From Pseudomonas sp. LD120 (GTDB lineage Bacteria > Pseudomonadota > Gammaproteobacteria > Pseudomonadales > Pseudomonadaceae), in assembly GCF_009861525.1 (NCBI RefSeq), contig NZ_WVHL01000003.1:992001-1056000 (forward strand): DNA of 64,000 nt, in the 5' to 3' direction. Of this stretch, positions 56,471 to 64,000 are shown piece after piece. The first letter of the stretch is position 1. Every line of letters begins with the position of its first letter. Both the position numbers and the translations under genes were made by a program. The notes below the pieces were generated by a model that made no database searches, was not told the DNA's origin, and saw only the letters and a list, made by a program, of their open reading frames with translations.

Positions 56471-57370
56471 TTAACTCGCGTTACGCGCCCTGGCTACGCG
56501 GGAGCCGGTTGGACGACCCAGCACAGTGCAGATCTGCCGTCCGGCCTCGATCAGGCGCTCCATGTCGATACCTGTGTGGATACCCAGACCATTGAGCAGG
56601 TACAACACGTCCTCGGTGGCGACATTGCCGCTGGCACCTTTGGCATAGGGGCAGCCACCGAGTCCGGCGATCGAACTGTCGAACACCGCGATGCCCTCCA
56701 GCAGGCTGGCGTAGACGTTGGCCAGGGCCTGGCCGTAGGTGTCGTGGAAGTGTCCGGCGAGTTTTTCCCTGGGCACATGGGTGCCGACTACCTCGAACAT
56801 CTTGCGGGTGGCGCCAGCAGTGCCGGTGCCAATGGTGTCGCCCAGGGACACTTCGTAGCAGCCCATGGCGTACAACTCCCGAGCCACCAGTGCCACTTGT
56901 TCCGGAGCCACTTCGCCTTCGTAGGGACAGCCCAGCACGCAGGACACATACCCACGCACGCTGACGCCGTGCTGTTTGGCGGCGTCCATGATCGGTGCGA
57001 AGCGTTCCAGGCTTTCGCTGATGGAGCAGTTGATGTTGCGCTGGGAGAACGACTCTGACGCGGCAGCAAATACCGCGACCTCCTTGACCCCGGCAGCCAG
57101 TGCGTCTTCAAAGCCCCGCAGGTTGGGCGCCAGCGCGCCGTAGACCACATCCGGCGTGCGCTGGATACGGGCGAAGACTTCGGCCGAGCCGGCCATCTGT
57201 GGCACCCATTTGGGCGAGACGAAACTGCCGACTTCTATATAGCCCAGGCCGGCGGCGCTCAAGGCATCCACCAACTGCACCTTGTCGTCGACGCTGATGG
57301 GCTGGGCTTCGTTTTGCAGACCGTCGCGCGGGCCGACTTCGATCAGGCGTACATGGCGGGGGAGTGACAT
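56471..57370 (-). CDS. liuE: Hydroxymethylglutaryl-CoA lyase (LiuE/MvaB)
   Basis: A 299-residue DRE-TIM metalloenzyme cleaving HMG-CoA to acetoacetate and acetyl-CoA, the last step of leucine degradation. It starts VRLIEVGPRDGLQNE, with the metal-binding and catalytic region SFVSPKWVPQMA, the family SLGDTIGTGTAG block, HFHDTYGQALAN and GGCPYAKGASGNVATEDV, which carries the active-site Cys. It lies 62 bp after liuR on the same strand, apart from liuABCD. Confidence 0.96.
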   Translation of the reverse strand: MSLPRHVRLIEVGPRDGLQNEAQPISVDDKVQLVDALSAAGLGYIEVGSFVSPKWVPQMAGSAEVFARIQRTPDVVYGALAPNLRGFEDALAAGVKEVAVFAAASESFSQRNINCSISESLERFAPIMDAAKQHGVSVRGYVSCVLGCPYEGEVAPEQVALVARELYAMGCYEVSLGDTIGTGTAGATRKMFEVVGTHVPREKLAGHFHDTYGQALANVYASLLEGIAVFDSSIAGLGGCPYAKGASGNVATEDVLYLLNGLGIHTGIDMERLIEAGRQICTVLGRPTGSRVARARNAS

Positions 57371-57432
57371 TGAGGTTCACCTTGTAGAAATGATGGCGGA
57401 TGCCCGCGCTGGCTGTGCGGGGTTGTCAACGG

Positions 57433-57837
57433 TTATCGGGCGGCGTTTTTCTGATTCTGGATGGTTTGCTCCAGCGCCTGGGTGCAACGCTCTTCGGCGG
57501 TGTCCAGTTCCAGTTTCATCTGTTCGATATCCAGCAGTTGCTGCTCAAGTTGCTCACGGCGCTCGGCGATTTTCGCCAGCATGCTGTGCAACTGTTTCAA
57601 GTTGCCACTGGTGGGGTCATAGAGTTCGATCAGTTCGCGGCACTCGGCCAGGGAAAAACCAATGCGCTTGCCCCGCAGGATCAGTTTGAGGCTGACTTTG
57701 TCGCGGGGAGAGTAAATGCGCTCCTGACCGCGTCGCTCGGGCGCCAGCAGTCCCTGTTCTTCGTAGAAACGGATGGCTCGGGTGGTGATGTCGAGCTCGC
57801 GGGCGAGGTCGGAGATGCTGTAGGTCTGGCTGCTCAT
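57433..57837 (-). CDS. liuR: MerR-family regulator LiuR
   Basis: A 134-residue MerR-type regulator controlling branched-chain amino acid catabolism. The winged helix has YSISDLARELDITTRAIRFY and EEQGLLAPERRGQERIYS, followed by a long dimerisation coiled coil (about 75-120). I chose ATG 57837; a TTG at 57849 is also possible. A LiuR box 43 bp upstream implies autoregulation. It is co-oriented with liuE and likely in the same transcript. Confidence 0.92.
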   Translation of the reverse strand: MSSQTYSISDLARELDITTRAIRFYEEQGLLAPERRGQERIYSPRDKVSLKLILRGKRIGFSLAECRELIELYDPTSGNLKQLHSMLAKIAERREQLEQQLLDIEQMKLELDTAEERCTQALEQTIQNQKNAAR

Positions 57838-57879
57838 GGAGGCGCTCAAGGTGGGACTTGGCGCTAAGCTAAAGGCAGG

Positions 57880-57895
57880 TTTACGTATACGTCAA
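57880..57895. promoter_or_regulatory. LiuR box 3 (liuR promoter)
   Basis: TTTACGTATACGTCAA shares 15 of 16 bases with the box at 54031-54046 and includes a 12-bp palindromic core, TACGTATACGT plus flank. Confidence 0.8.
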
Positions 57896-57914
57896 GCAAT
57901 CTGCAGAGGGCGCT

Positions 57915-57968
57915 TTCGCCAGCAAGCTGTTTCCTGCTGTGCGCGGGCAGAAGGCGCCTGCTGGCGAA
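57915..57968. repeat. Degenerate REP pair between liuR and the LysR gene
   Basis: TTCGCCAGCAAGC at 57915-57927 and the inverted GCCTGCTGGCGAA at 57956-57968 bracket an irregular centre. They resemble the TTCGCCAGCAAGC REP group with decay of one arm. Confidence 0.5.
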
Positions 57969-57974
57969 CAGCGG

Positions 57975-58910
57975 TCAAACCGCTTTTTGGTCGAGCTTTT
58001 TTTCGTGGGCGGCAACCTGCTGGCACAACTCGATCATTTGTTCGCGCATCCAGCGGTTGGCCGGGTCCTGGTCAGTGCTTTCATGCCAATAGAGGTGGGT
58101 TTCCACGGGCGGAACATCGTTGACCGGCAGATTGAAGGCGTGCAGGTCGTGGCGCCGGGCAAAGCGTTCAGGCACGGTCATCACCATGTCGGTCTGTTGC
58201 AGCACTTGCGAAGCCATCAGGTAGTGCTGAGAACGCAAGGCGATCTTGCGCTGGATGCCCATCTTGCCCAGTGCCAGGTCAACGTGACCCAGGCCGCTGC
58301 GGCGACTGGAAATGTGGATGTGGGTCAGGGACAGGTAGTCGTCCAGGGTGAACTTTTCCTTGCCCGCCAGCGGATGGCCCTTGCGCATGGCGCACACGTA
58401 ACGGTCCTCCATGAGCCTGACATGGCGTACCTGTGGGTCGGTGTTGAGGGGGGCGTCCACGGCAAAATCCAGGCGCCCGGCCGCCAGTTCCTTGGTGGTT
58501 TCCCGGCGTTTGGAGAGGAAGCTCTCGATGATCACCGCCGGCGCCAGGCGTCGCAGGCGCTGGAACAACGGCGGCAGGATCACGGCTTCGGTCAGGTCGG
58601 TCATGCTGATGCGGTAGGTCTTGACTGCTTGCAGAGGGTTGAAAATCCGACTTTCCTGTACTGAAACCCGTAGCAGGGACAGCGCATTGCGTACCGGGCC
58701 GATGATGTTCTGCGCCATGGGGGTGGGCACCATGCCCTGGGCGGTCCTGACGAACAGCGGATCGTTGAAGGTCTCGCGCAGACGCGCCAGGGCGTTGGAC
58801 ACCGCTGGCTGGGTGATGCCAACGATTTGTCCGGCACGGGTCAGATTGGCTTCGGTGTAGATCGCGTCGAAAACGATGAAGAGATTGAGGTCGACCTTGC
58901 TCAGATTCAT
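57975..58910 (-). CDS. LysR-family regulator (NodD-like)
   Basis: A 311-residue LysR protein of the NodD/LeuO-like class, with N-terminus NLSKVDLNLFIVFDAIYTEA, HTH TRAGQIVGITQPAVSNALAR and the diagnostic LRETFNDPLFVRTAQGMVPT. It is divergent from the acyl-CoA dehydrogenase gene and separated from it by 181 bp with a palindrome, so it probably regulates that gene. The ligand is unknown. Confidence 0.9.
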   Translation of the reverse strand: MNLSKVDLNLFIVFDAIYTEANLTRAGQIVGITQPAVSNALARLRETFNDPLFVRTAQGMVPTPMAQNIIGPVRNALSLLRVSVQESRIFNPLQAVKTYRISMTDLTEAVILPPLFQRLRRLAPAVIIESFLSKRRETTKELAAGRLDFAVDAPLNTDPQVRHVRLMEDRYVCAMRKGHPLAGKEKFTLDDYLSLTHIHISSRRSGLGHVDLALGKMGIQRKIALRSQHYLMASQVLQQTDMVMTVPERFARRHDLHAFNLPVNDVPPVETHLYWHESTDQDPANRWMREQMIELCQQVAAHEKKLDQKAV

Positions 58911-58969
58911 GGCGCTGCACTCTATTTATTGTTAGGGCCGGTAGGGGGCGTGGATGCCTGCGAAATCAG

Positions 58970-58984
58970 CCGATCATATATCGG
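58970..58984. promoter_or_regulatory. Candidate LysR operator
   Basis: CCGAT-CATAT-ATCGG is a perfect interrupted palindrome in the LysR/acyl-CoA dehydrogenase divergent spacer, 60 bp upstream of the LysR start. Confidence 0.5.
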
Positions 58985-59091
58985 TGATGAATGTTAATAC
59001 ATGCCGAGAATAGACTAGGTAAATTTTCGTAGCTGATCTAGCATCGATTTCAGTCCCCTAACACCTGTTCTTCACAAAGGTAGAGCTGCCC

Positions 59092-60321
59092 ATGGATTTC
59101 GCCTATTCCCCCAAGGTTCAGGAACTGCGTGAGCGTGTTACCGCGTTCATGGATGCCTATGTATATCCGGCTGAAGCGGTCTTCGAGCGTCAGGTCGCCG
59201 AAGGCGATCGCTGGCAGCCGACCGCGATCATGGATGCGCTCAAACTCAAGGCCAAGGCTGAGGGGCTGTGGAATCTGTTTCTTCCGGAGTCGGAGCTGGG
59301 GGCTGGCCTGACCAACCTTGAATATGCGCCGCTGGCCGAGATCATGGGCCGTTCGTTGCTGGGGCCTGAGCCATTCAACTGCTCGGCGCCGGACACCGGC
59401 AACATGGAAGTGCTGGTGCGTTATGCCAACGAAGAACAGAAGCAGCGCTGGCTGCAGCCGTTGCTGCGTGGCGAGATTCGTTCCGCCTTTGCCATGACCG
59501 AGCCGGACGTGGCCTCGTCCGACGCCACTAACATGGCCGCCCGGGCGGTGCGTGATGGTGATGAATGGGTGATCAATGGCAAGAAGTGGTGGACCTCGGG
59601 TGCTTGTGATCCGCGTTGCAAGATTCTGATCTTCATGGGGCTGAGCAACCCGGATGCGCCCCGTCACCAGCAGCATTCGATGATCCTGGTGCCGGTGGAT
59701 ACCCCCGGGGTGAAGATCGTCCGTCCGCTGCCGGTGTTCGGCTACGACGATGCGCCTCACGGTCACGCCGAGGTGTTGTTCGAGAACGTCCGCGTGCCTT
59801 ATGAACATGTGCTGCTGGGTGAAGGCCGTGGTTTCGAAATAGCCCAGGGCCGCCTTGGTCCGGGGCGGATCCACCACTGCATGCGCTCCATTGGCATGGC
59901 CGAGCGGGCGCTGGAACTGATGTGTAAGCGCTCGGTGAACCGCACGGCGTTCGGTAAGCCATTAGCCCGCCTGGGCGGCAACATCGACAAGATCGCCGAC
60001 TCGCGGATGGAGATCGACATGGCGCGGCTGCTGACTCTCAAGGCCGCTTACATGATGGACACCGTAGGTAACAAGGTGGCGAAAAGCGAGATTGCCCAGA
60101 TCAAGGTGGTGGCACCGAACGTGGCCTTGCGAGTGATCGACCGGGCGATCCAGATACACGGTGGGGCGGGAGTGTCCAATGACTTCCCATTGGCCTACAT
60201 GTACGCCATGCAGCGCACCTTGCGCCTGGCGGACGGCCCGGACGAAGTGCACCGGGCGGCAATCGGCAAGTACGAAATCGGTAAATATGTGCCCAAGCAG
60301 ATGCTGCGTAGCGGGCATTGA
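59092..60321 (+). CDS. Acyl-CoA dehydrogenase (ACAD10/11-like)
   Basis: A 409-residue FAD enzyme of the acyl-CoA dehydrogenase family. Visible are [17 protein letters not shown], the FAD-contact [52 protein letters not shown] and the end [17 protein letters not shown]. The long form and the WWTSG and RIHHCMR motifs point to the ACAD10/11-like branch, which handles unusual or long acyl chains. It is divergent from the LysR gene. The specific substrate is not evident. Confidence 0.9.
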   Translation: MDFAYSPKVQELRERVTAFMDAYVYPAEAVFERQVAEGDRWQPTAIMDALKLKAKAEGLWNLFLPESELGAGLTNLEYAPLAEIMGRSLLGPEPFNCSAPDTGNMEVLVRYANEEQKQRWLQPLLRGEIRSAFAMTEPDVASSDATNMAARAVRDGDEWVINGKKWWTSGACDPRCKILIFMGLSNPDAPRHQQHSMILVPVDTPGVKIVRPLPVFGYDDAPHGHAEVLFENVRVPYEHVLLGEGRGFEIAQGRLGPGRIHHCMRSIGMAERALELMCKRSVNRTAFGKPLARLGGNIDKIADSRMEIDMARLLTLKAAYMMDTVGNKVAKSEIAQIKVVAPNVALRVIDRAIQIHGGAGVSNDFPLAYMYAMQRTLRLADGPDEVHRAAIGKYEIGKYVPKQMLRSGH

Positions 60322-60375
60322 TGGGCGCGCCGCTGGCTTGCCAGGCCATGTGTGTGGCAGGCCGGCGGCGTGCGT

Positions 60376-61758
60376 TCAGTACACCCAGACTTCCACCCGA
60401 CGGTTCTTGATCCGGCCCTCGTCGGCACTATTGGCGGCCACCGGCAGTTGTGCGCCGAAACCGCGAATCTCGCGAAATACCACGCCGCTTTTCACCAGCT
60501 CGCGCCGTACGGCCATGGCCCGCAGCTTGGACAGCAGTGCGGCGCGCGCGCTGTCACTCTTGGCATCGCCAAAACCTGCCAGGGTGACTTGGCGGTTCAT
60601 TTTGCCGTGCTGGCGAACGTAAGCCAGTACCCGGTTCAGGTCCTGGCGAGCCTTGCTGTCCAGATTGGCGCTGCCTTCCTCGAAGCGGAAATTCACCGTC
60701 AGGCGTTGGGCTTCTCGGCTCAGTGCTTGATAGGCCTCGGGCATCTGCGGGTTGGGCGACACGTGCATGGCTTGCACGGTCTGAGCGACAAAGCCGTTGG
60801 CCGCCACGATGGACTGACCCTGGGCGCTTTGGGCGAAGTTGACCAAGGCTTTGGCCCAGGGATTTTGCCCGTTGGGTGGCAGGTACAGGTACAGGCGCCG
60901 CGACAGCGGGTAGTCCTCGGTGGCGATCAGGCTGTTGAGCGGCAACATGGGTTGTGAGTCGCCGTCGACGATGGCCACGGCTTTGGCCTGACGCACGTAA
61001 GGCAGGCCGATAAAGCCGACTCCCTGAGGGTCATGGCTCACTGCGTCGGACAACTGCTCGCTGGACTCAAAGCGCTGGGCGAGGGGGCTCAGGGCCTTCC
61101 CGCGACGGCTGAGCACCAGCTCCTTAAAGGTGTCGTAGGTGCCGGATTGATCATCCCGGGCATATAGATGTACCGCTCCGCCCACGCCTCCCAGTTCTTC
61201 CCAGGTCTTGATCTCACCGCTGAATAGTCGGGCCAGTTGTTCGGTGTTGAGTCGGTTCAGTGGATTGTGCGGGTGCAAGATGATTGCCAGGCCATCGATG
61301 GCGATCACCTGCTCGGCGCCTGGGCTCTTCAGGTCTCCAAGGTTTTCCAGTTCCACCAGTTCGCTGTCCTTGATCGGCCGTGAGGCGGCGGCCAGGTCGG
61401 CAGTGGCTTGTTCCAGGGCTGAAAAACCGGTGCTTGAACCGTGGGCGGCAACGTCGATCCAGACCGCCCGGCCTTGGGCGGTCTGTCCCACGATTCGCTG
61501 TTCATTGTCTTTGGTGCTGTCCTGGATCCTGACATCGCGCAATCCCTGCTGCTCCATCAGGCCTTTGGCCAGCGCCGGGCCGAGTCGGGCGCCGATGGTG
61601 TTGGAGCCCTGGATGCGCAACACGGCGCTGTTCTGTGCAGTCAGCGGCAAGGCGGCGAACGCCGACCAAGGCAGTGCGTAGCAAACGAAGCCGATCAGAA
61701 ACAGGCTGATGGTCCGGCACCAGATATCTCGTTCACTGACAGTTGAAGCGCGGGGCAT
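60376..61758 (-). CDS. PstS-like phosphate-binding protein fused to OmpA domain
   Basis: A 460-residue secreted fusion. A signal peptide (ISLFLIGFVCYALPWSAFA) precedes a PstS-type phosphate-binding domain (about 45-330: VLRIQGSNTIGARLG, AAASRPIKDSEL, ARDDQSGTYDTFKELVL). A C-terminal OmpA peptidoglycan-binding domain follows (about 350-460: GFGDAKSDSARAALLSKLRA, IKNRRVEVWVY). A Pho box lies upstream, so it is predicted to be a phosphate-starvation protein anchored to the cell wall. No pst transporter or phosphatase gene is adjacent. Confidence 0.88.
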   Translation of the reverse strand: MPRASTVSERDIWCRTISLFLIGFVCYALPWSAFAALPLTAQNSAVLRIQGSNTIGARLGPALAKGLMEQQGLRDVRIQDSTKDNEQRIVGQTAQGRAVWIDVAAHGSSTGFSALEQATADLAAASRPIKDSELVELENLGDLKSPGAEQVIAIDGLAIILHPHNPLNRLNTEQLARLFSGEIKTWEELGGVGGAVHLYARDDQSGTYDTFKELVLSRRGKALSPLAQRFESSEQLSDAVSHDPQGVGFIGLPYVRQAKAVAIVDGDSQPMLPLNSLIATEDYPLSRRLYLYLPPNGQNPWAKALVNFAQSAQGQSIVAANGFVAQTVQAMHVSPNPQMPEAYQALSREAQRLTVNFRFEEGSANLDSKARQDLNRVLAYVRQHGKMNRQVTLAGFGDAKSDSARAALLSKLRAMAVRRELVKSGVVFREIRGFGAQLPVAANSADEGRIKNRRVEVWVY

Positions 61759-61806
61759 GGCGGCACTGGCCTTCTATATAGAGGAGGGGAAAGTGCCAGC
61801 GAGATT

Positions 61807-61835
61807 AAGTCAGGGAGGTGACAGGCATGTGACGG
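61807..61835 (-). promoter_or_regulatory. Pho box upstream of the PstS-OmpA gene
   Basis: On the minus strand three 7-mers repeat at 11-bp intervals: CCGTCAC (61835-61829), CTGTCAC (61824-61818) and CTGACTT (61813-61807). This is the PhoB tandem-repeat layout. The rest of the 293-bp spacer holds a TTAGGA-N4-TCCTAA palindrome (61901-61916) and no gene. Confidence 0.75.
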
Positions 61836-62051
61836 GCAGTGCTTTCTGGCCACAAATGGCAGAAGTCTTACAGCATAAATAGCTGTTTTCTCTAGTTTTT
61901 TTAGGATTTGTCCTAAAGACCGGTCTTCGGACGATGCGTAGAGTGGGCAACTTTGTCTGGCGGGGAATGGGGCGACTGCCAACGCGTCATCCCCCCGCGG
62001 ATGCCTCGGCAGTGTTGTGCTGCTATTTCGTAGTATGCAAAGGAGTTACAA

Positions 62052-62384
62052 ATGAGTGCCTGGTTCGAGCTGAAGCAGTATGGCAGTGGTGCATGCAGAT
62101 TCTTGCTGAAGACAAAGGAGGCGCAGACCATGCTTCAAAGCGACCGATTCCCCTGCCGGGACAGTGCCGAGGCGGCTCTCGGACTGTTCCGCGCACACTG
62201 CGCTTCCACCGAGCGTTACGTCAAGAAAATTTCGTCCGGCGGCAAGCCTTTTTTCAAACTCAAGGCCGGCAAGGAAGTGATTCTGGTCAGTCATCTGTAT
62301 GACTCGGAAGCGACCCTCGACAACGCCATCAGTGCCATCGCTGCGGCAGGTACCACCGAGCGAGTCGAAGTCGTCCAGCTGTAA
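62052..62384 (+). CDS. DUF1508/YegP-like protein
   Basis: A 110-residue soluble protein with YegP-type units: FELKQYGSGACRFLLKTKEA in the first half and KPFFKLKAGKEVILVSHLY in the second. The family has an unusual beta-beta-alpha repeat and no known function. The start at 62052 follows AAAGGAG at good spacing. A strong terminator lies 12 bp after the stop. Confidence 0.82.
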   Translation: MSAWFELKQYGSGACRFLLKTKEAQTMLQSDRFPCRDSAEAALGLFRAHCASTERYVKKISSGGKPFFKLKAGKEVILVSHLYDSEATLDNAISAIAAAGTTERVEVVQL

Positions 62385-62394
62385 GCGATAGTAG

Positions 62395-62422
62395 AAAGCC
62401 CATCTGATGATGGGCTTTTTTG
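62395..62422. terminator. Terminator between the YegP-like and exonuclease III genes
   Basis: AGCCCATC at 62397-62404 pairs with GATGGGCT at 62409-62416 and ends in T6. Confidence 0.93.
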
Positions 62423-62432
62423 TGCCTGTCGA

Positions 62433-63245
62433 TCAGCTCAGTTCGAGCCAGATCGGCGCATGATCCGAAGGTTTTTCCATGCCACGCAGTTCGTAGTCGA
62501 CACCGGCGTCCTTGACCCGCGGCAGCAAGCCTTGAGAGGCCATGATCAGGTCGATGCGCAGGCCGCGCTTGGGTTCATCCTCGAAGCCGCGACTGCGGTA
62601 GTCAAACCAACTGAAGCGATCGTTCACCTCTGGGTTCAGGTGCCGGAAGCTGTCCACCAGGCCCCAGTTCTTCAGGCGTGCCATCCATTCGCGTTCTTCC
62701 GGCAGGAAGCTGCACTTGCCGGTTTTCAGCCAGCGCTTGGCGTTCTCGGCACCGATGCCGATGTCGCAGTCTTCTGGGGAAATATTCACATCACCCATCA
62801 CCACCAGTGGCTGCTCATTGCTGAAGCGGCTTTCCAGCAACTGCTGCAGATCGTTGTAAAAACGTGCCTTGGCCGGAAACTTGGTGGGGTGGTCGCGACT
62901 TTCGCCTTGGGGAAAGTAGCCGTTCATGATGGTGACTGGTGTGCCGTTGGCGTCGGCGAAGGTGCCCCAGATAAAACGCCTTTGGGCGTCTTCTTCATCG
63001 TCCTCAAAGCCTTTATGCAAGACCAGTGGTGCCTGGCGCGAGAGCAAGGCGACACCGTAATGGCCCTTCTGGCCATGGTAATGCACGTGATAACCCAGAG
63101 CCTGGATGTCGGCGAGAGGAAACTGCTCGTCGGCGACCTTGGTTTCCTGCAGGCCGATGACGTCTGGTTGGTGTTTGTCGATCAGCGCCGCCAACTGATG
63201 GGGGCGGGCGCGCAGCCCGTTGATATTGAACGAGACGATCTTCAT
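62433..63245 (-). CDS. xthA: Exodeoxyribonuclease III
   Basis: A 270-residue AP endonuclease/3' exonuclease of base-excision repair. Conserved EEP-fold motifs are present: [11 protein letters not shown] at the N-terminus, [14 protein letters not shown] (metal-binding Glu), [37 protein letters not shown] and the final [10 protein letters not shown] catalytic His. The start at 63245 is set by the family N-terminus MKIVSFN; the 66-residue upstream extension is not protein-like. Confidence 0.95.
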   Translation of the reverse strand: MKIVSFNINGLRARPHQLAALIDKHQPDVIGLQETKVADEQFPLADIQALGYHVHYHGQKGHYGVALLSRQAPLVLHKGFEDDEEDAQRRFIWGTFADANGTPVTIMNGYFPQGESRDHPTKFPAKARFYNDLQQLLESRFSNEQPLVVMGDVNISPEDCDIGIGAENAKRWLKTGKCSFLPEEREWMARLKNWGLVDSFRHLNPEVNDRFSWFDYRSRGFEDEPKRGLRIDLIMASQGLLPRVKDAGVDYELRGMEKPSDHAPIWLELS

Positions 63246-63420
63246 GGTCGGCGGTCCTGGCAAAACCGCGATGCTAGCTGACAACGTCCGGGGCGGCCAG
63301 CGTGGCGGCGCTGCAGATGCGCTGCTAATGTCCTTGGGCGCGGGAACGATCAGCGCCGCGCAAGGTTCGTAGTTACAAGAGCGCGGCCGTTTGAGCCGGG
63401 TCCACGGGAGAGTGACCGCC

Positions 63421-64000
63421 ATGCCTGATACTGCCAACGCCATTGCCGATATTCACATGCTCGACAGCGGTTATTCCCGCGAAGCGCGGTCGTTGTTGTA
63501 CCAGGCGTATCGCCATGAACCGACGTTCGCTTTCATTTTTGAAGCCGAGCGCGCCGGTTATGAGCAGCGAGTGAGGGCTACGGTGCGCGAGCTGGTGAAG
63601 CAACATTTTCTTCAGGGCCTGCCGGCCATTGGTTTGCTGGTCAACGACCGGTTGATCGGCATTGCCTTGATCGCACCGCCCCAGCGCCGCCTGGGGATCA
63701 CCGAAAGTTGGGCGTGGCGCTTGCGCATGGTGTTGAGCACCGGCTTTGGTTGCACCCGGCGCTACCTGGACTATCAGCAGGCGGTGCAGGCGTGCCTGCC
63801 CAACGACGCGGTTCATGTGTTGCCGCTGCTGGGGGTACATCCGGAGTTTCAGGGGCTGCATTTGGGTGAGCAATTGTTGGCGGCCGTACACAACTGGTGC
63901 GCCGTGGATGAGCATTCTCAAGGCGTGGTGTTGGACACCGGTAACCCGCGTTACCTGGCGTTTTATAAGCGTCAGGGCTACGAAGAGATTGGTGAAATCG
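63421..64000 (+). CDS. GNAT-family acetyltransferase (runs off right edge)
   Basis: About 193 residues are visible from ATG 63421, which follows GGAGAG. The GNAT core is seen in the strand [20 protein letters not shown], the acetyl-CoA loop region with Q/G residues, and the late [23 protein letters not shown]. It would transfer an acetyl group to an amine; the substrate is unknown. It is divergent from the exonuclease III gene. The C-terminus is outside the window. Confidence 0.88.
   Translation, partial: MPDTANAIADIHMLDSGYSREARSLLYQAYRHEPTFAFIFEAERAGYEQRVRATVRELVKQHFLQGLPAIGLLVNDRLIGIALIAPPQRRLGITESWAWRLRMVLSTGFGCTRRYLDYQQAVQACLPNDAVHVLPLLGVHPEFQGLHLGEQLLAAVHNWCAVDEHSQGVVLDTGNPRYLAFYKRQGYEEIGEI

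Overview
The window is a chromosomal segment of a Pseudomonas, most likely of the P. fluorescens/protegens group. Three things support this: high GC; the order folD – tRNA-Arg/His/Leu – tig-clpP-clpX-lon-hupB-ppiD; and genus-typical elements, namely REP-type repeats, a PrrF iron sRNA, a CrcY-type Crc/Hfq decoy RNA and a LiuR-controlled leucine catabolic locus. No prophage, complete insertion sequence, CRISPR array or rRNA gene is visible.

Layout. 1-9.5 kb is a set of unlinked housekeeping and transport genes: a flavin monooxygenase running off the left edge, DUF1993, sstT, an MFS exporter, nhaR, a small lipoprotein, a TerC protein, a degenerate C39-peptidase-like lipoprotein, pbpG and folD. 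9.6-19.1 kb is the tRNA cluster and the proteostasis block, with a sigma-32-like promoter before lon and a strong sigma-70 promoter before hupB. 19.3-28.9 kb holds an MFS/LysR divergent pair, a DUF2242 lipoprotein, two very small genes, an AraC/nitrilase-like operon, fadH, a D-cysteine desulfhydrase/ACC-deaminase-like enzyme and a cytochrome b561. 29.1-32.2 kb is the 2-aminoethylphosphonate pathway (phnW, phnX, LysR regulator). 32.3-36.7 kb contains a YebC paralogue, a leucine-rich-repeat protein kinase, an overlapping pair of unrecognised lower-GC genes, and zapE. 36.9-43.5 kb is a Csu-type chaperone-usher pilus operon with four single-domain subunits, a chaperone, an usher and a two-domain tip protein. 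43.6-48.2 kb has an MFS/HxlR pair, an M14 carboxypeptidase, the PrrF sRNA with Fur box, a DUF6124 gene and an S24-type repressor lacking both catalytic residues. 48.3-57.9 kb is the liu locus: liuABCD, a divergent acyl-CoA synthetase, CrcY, and liuR-liuE. 58-64 kb has a LysR/acyl-CoA dehydrogenase pair, a PstS-OmpA fusion with a Pho box, a YegP-like protein, an exonuclease III and the start of a GNAT acetyltransferase.

How parts work together. LiuR boxes (TTTACGT-N2-ACGT core) sit between liuA and the acyl-CoA synthetase and again before liuR, tying the locus into one regulon. CrcY, with six exact AAnAAnAA motifs and a sigma-54 promoter, lies inside this locus, and the liuA leader carries the same motif just upstream of its ribosome binding site, so decoy and probable target are neighbours.

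Points to watch. liuD is split by a one-base deletion in a G-run, and a small gene near 22.8 kb looks split in an A-run; both may be sequencing errors or real mutations. The most novel-looking material is the unknown overlapping gene pair beside the LRR kinase, the non-cleavable S24 repressor, and a PrrF seed repeat facing PrrF from the opposite strand.
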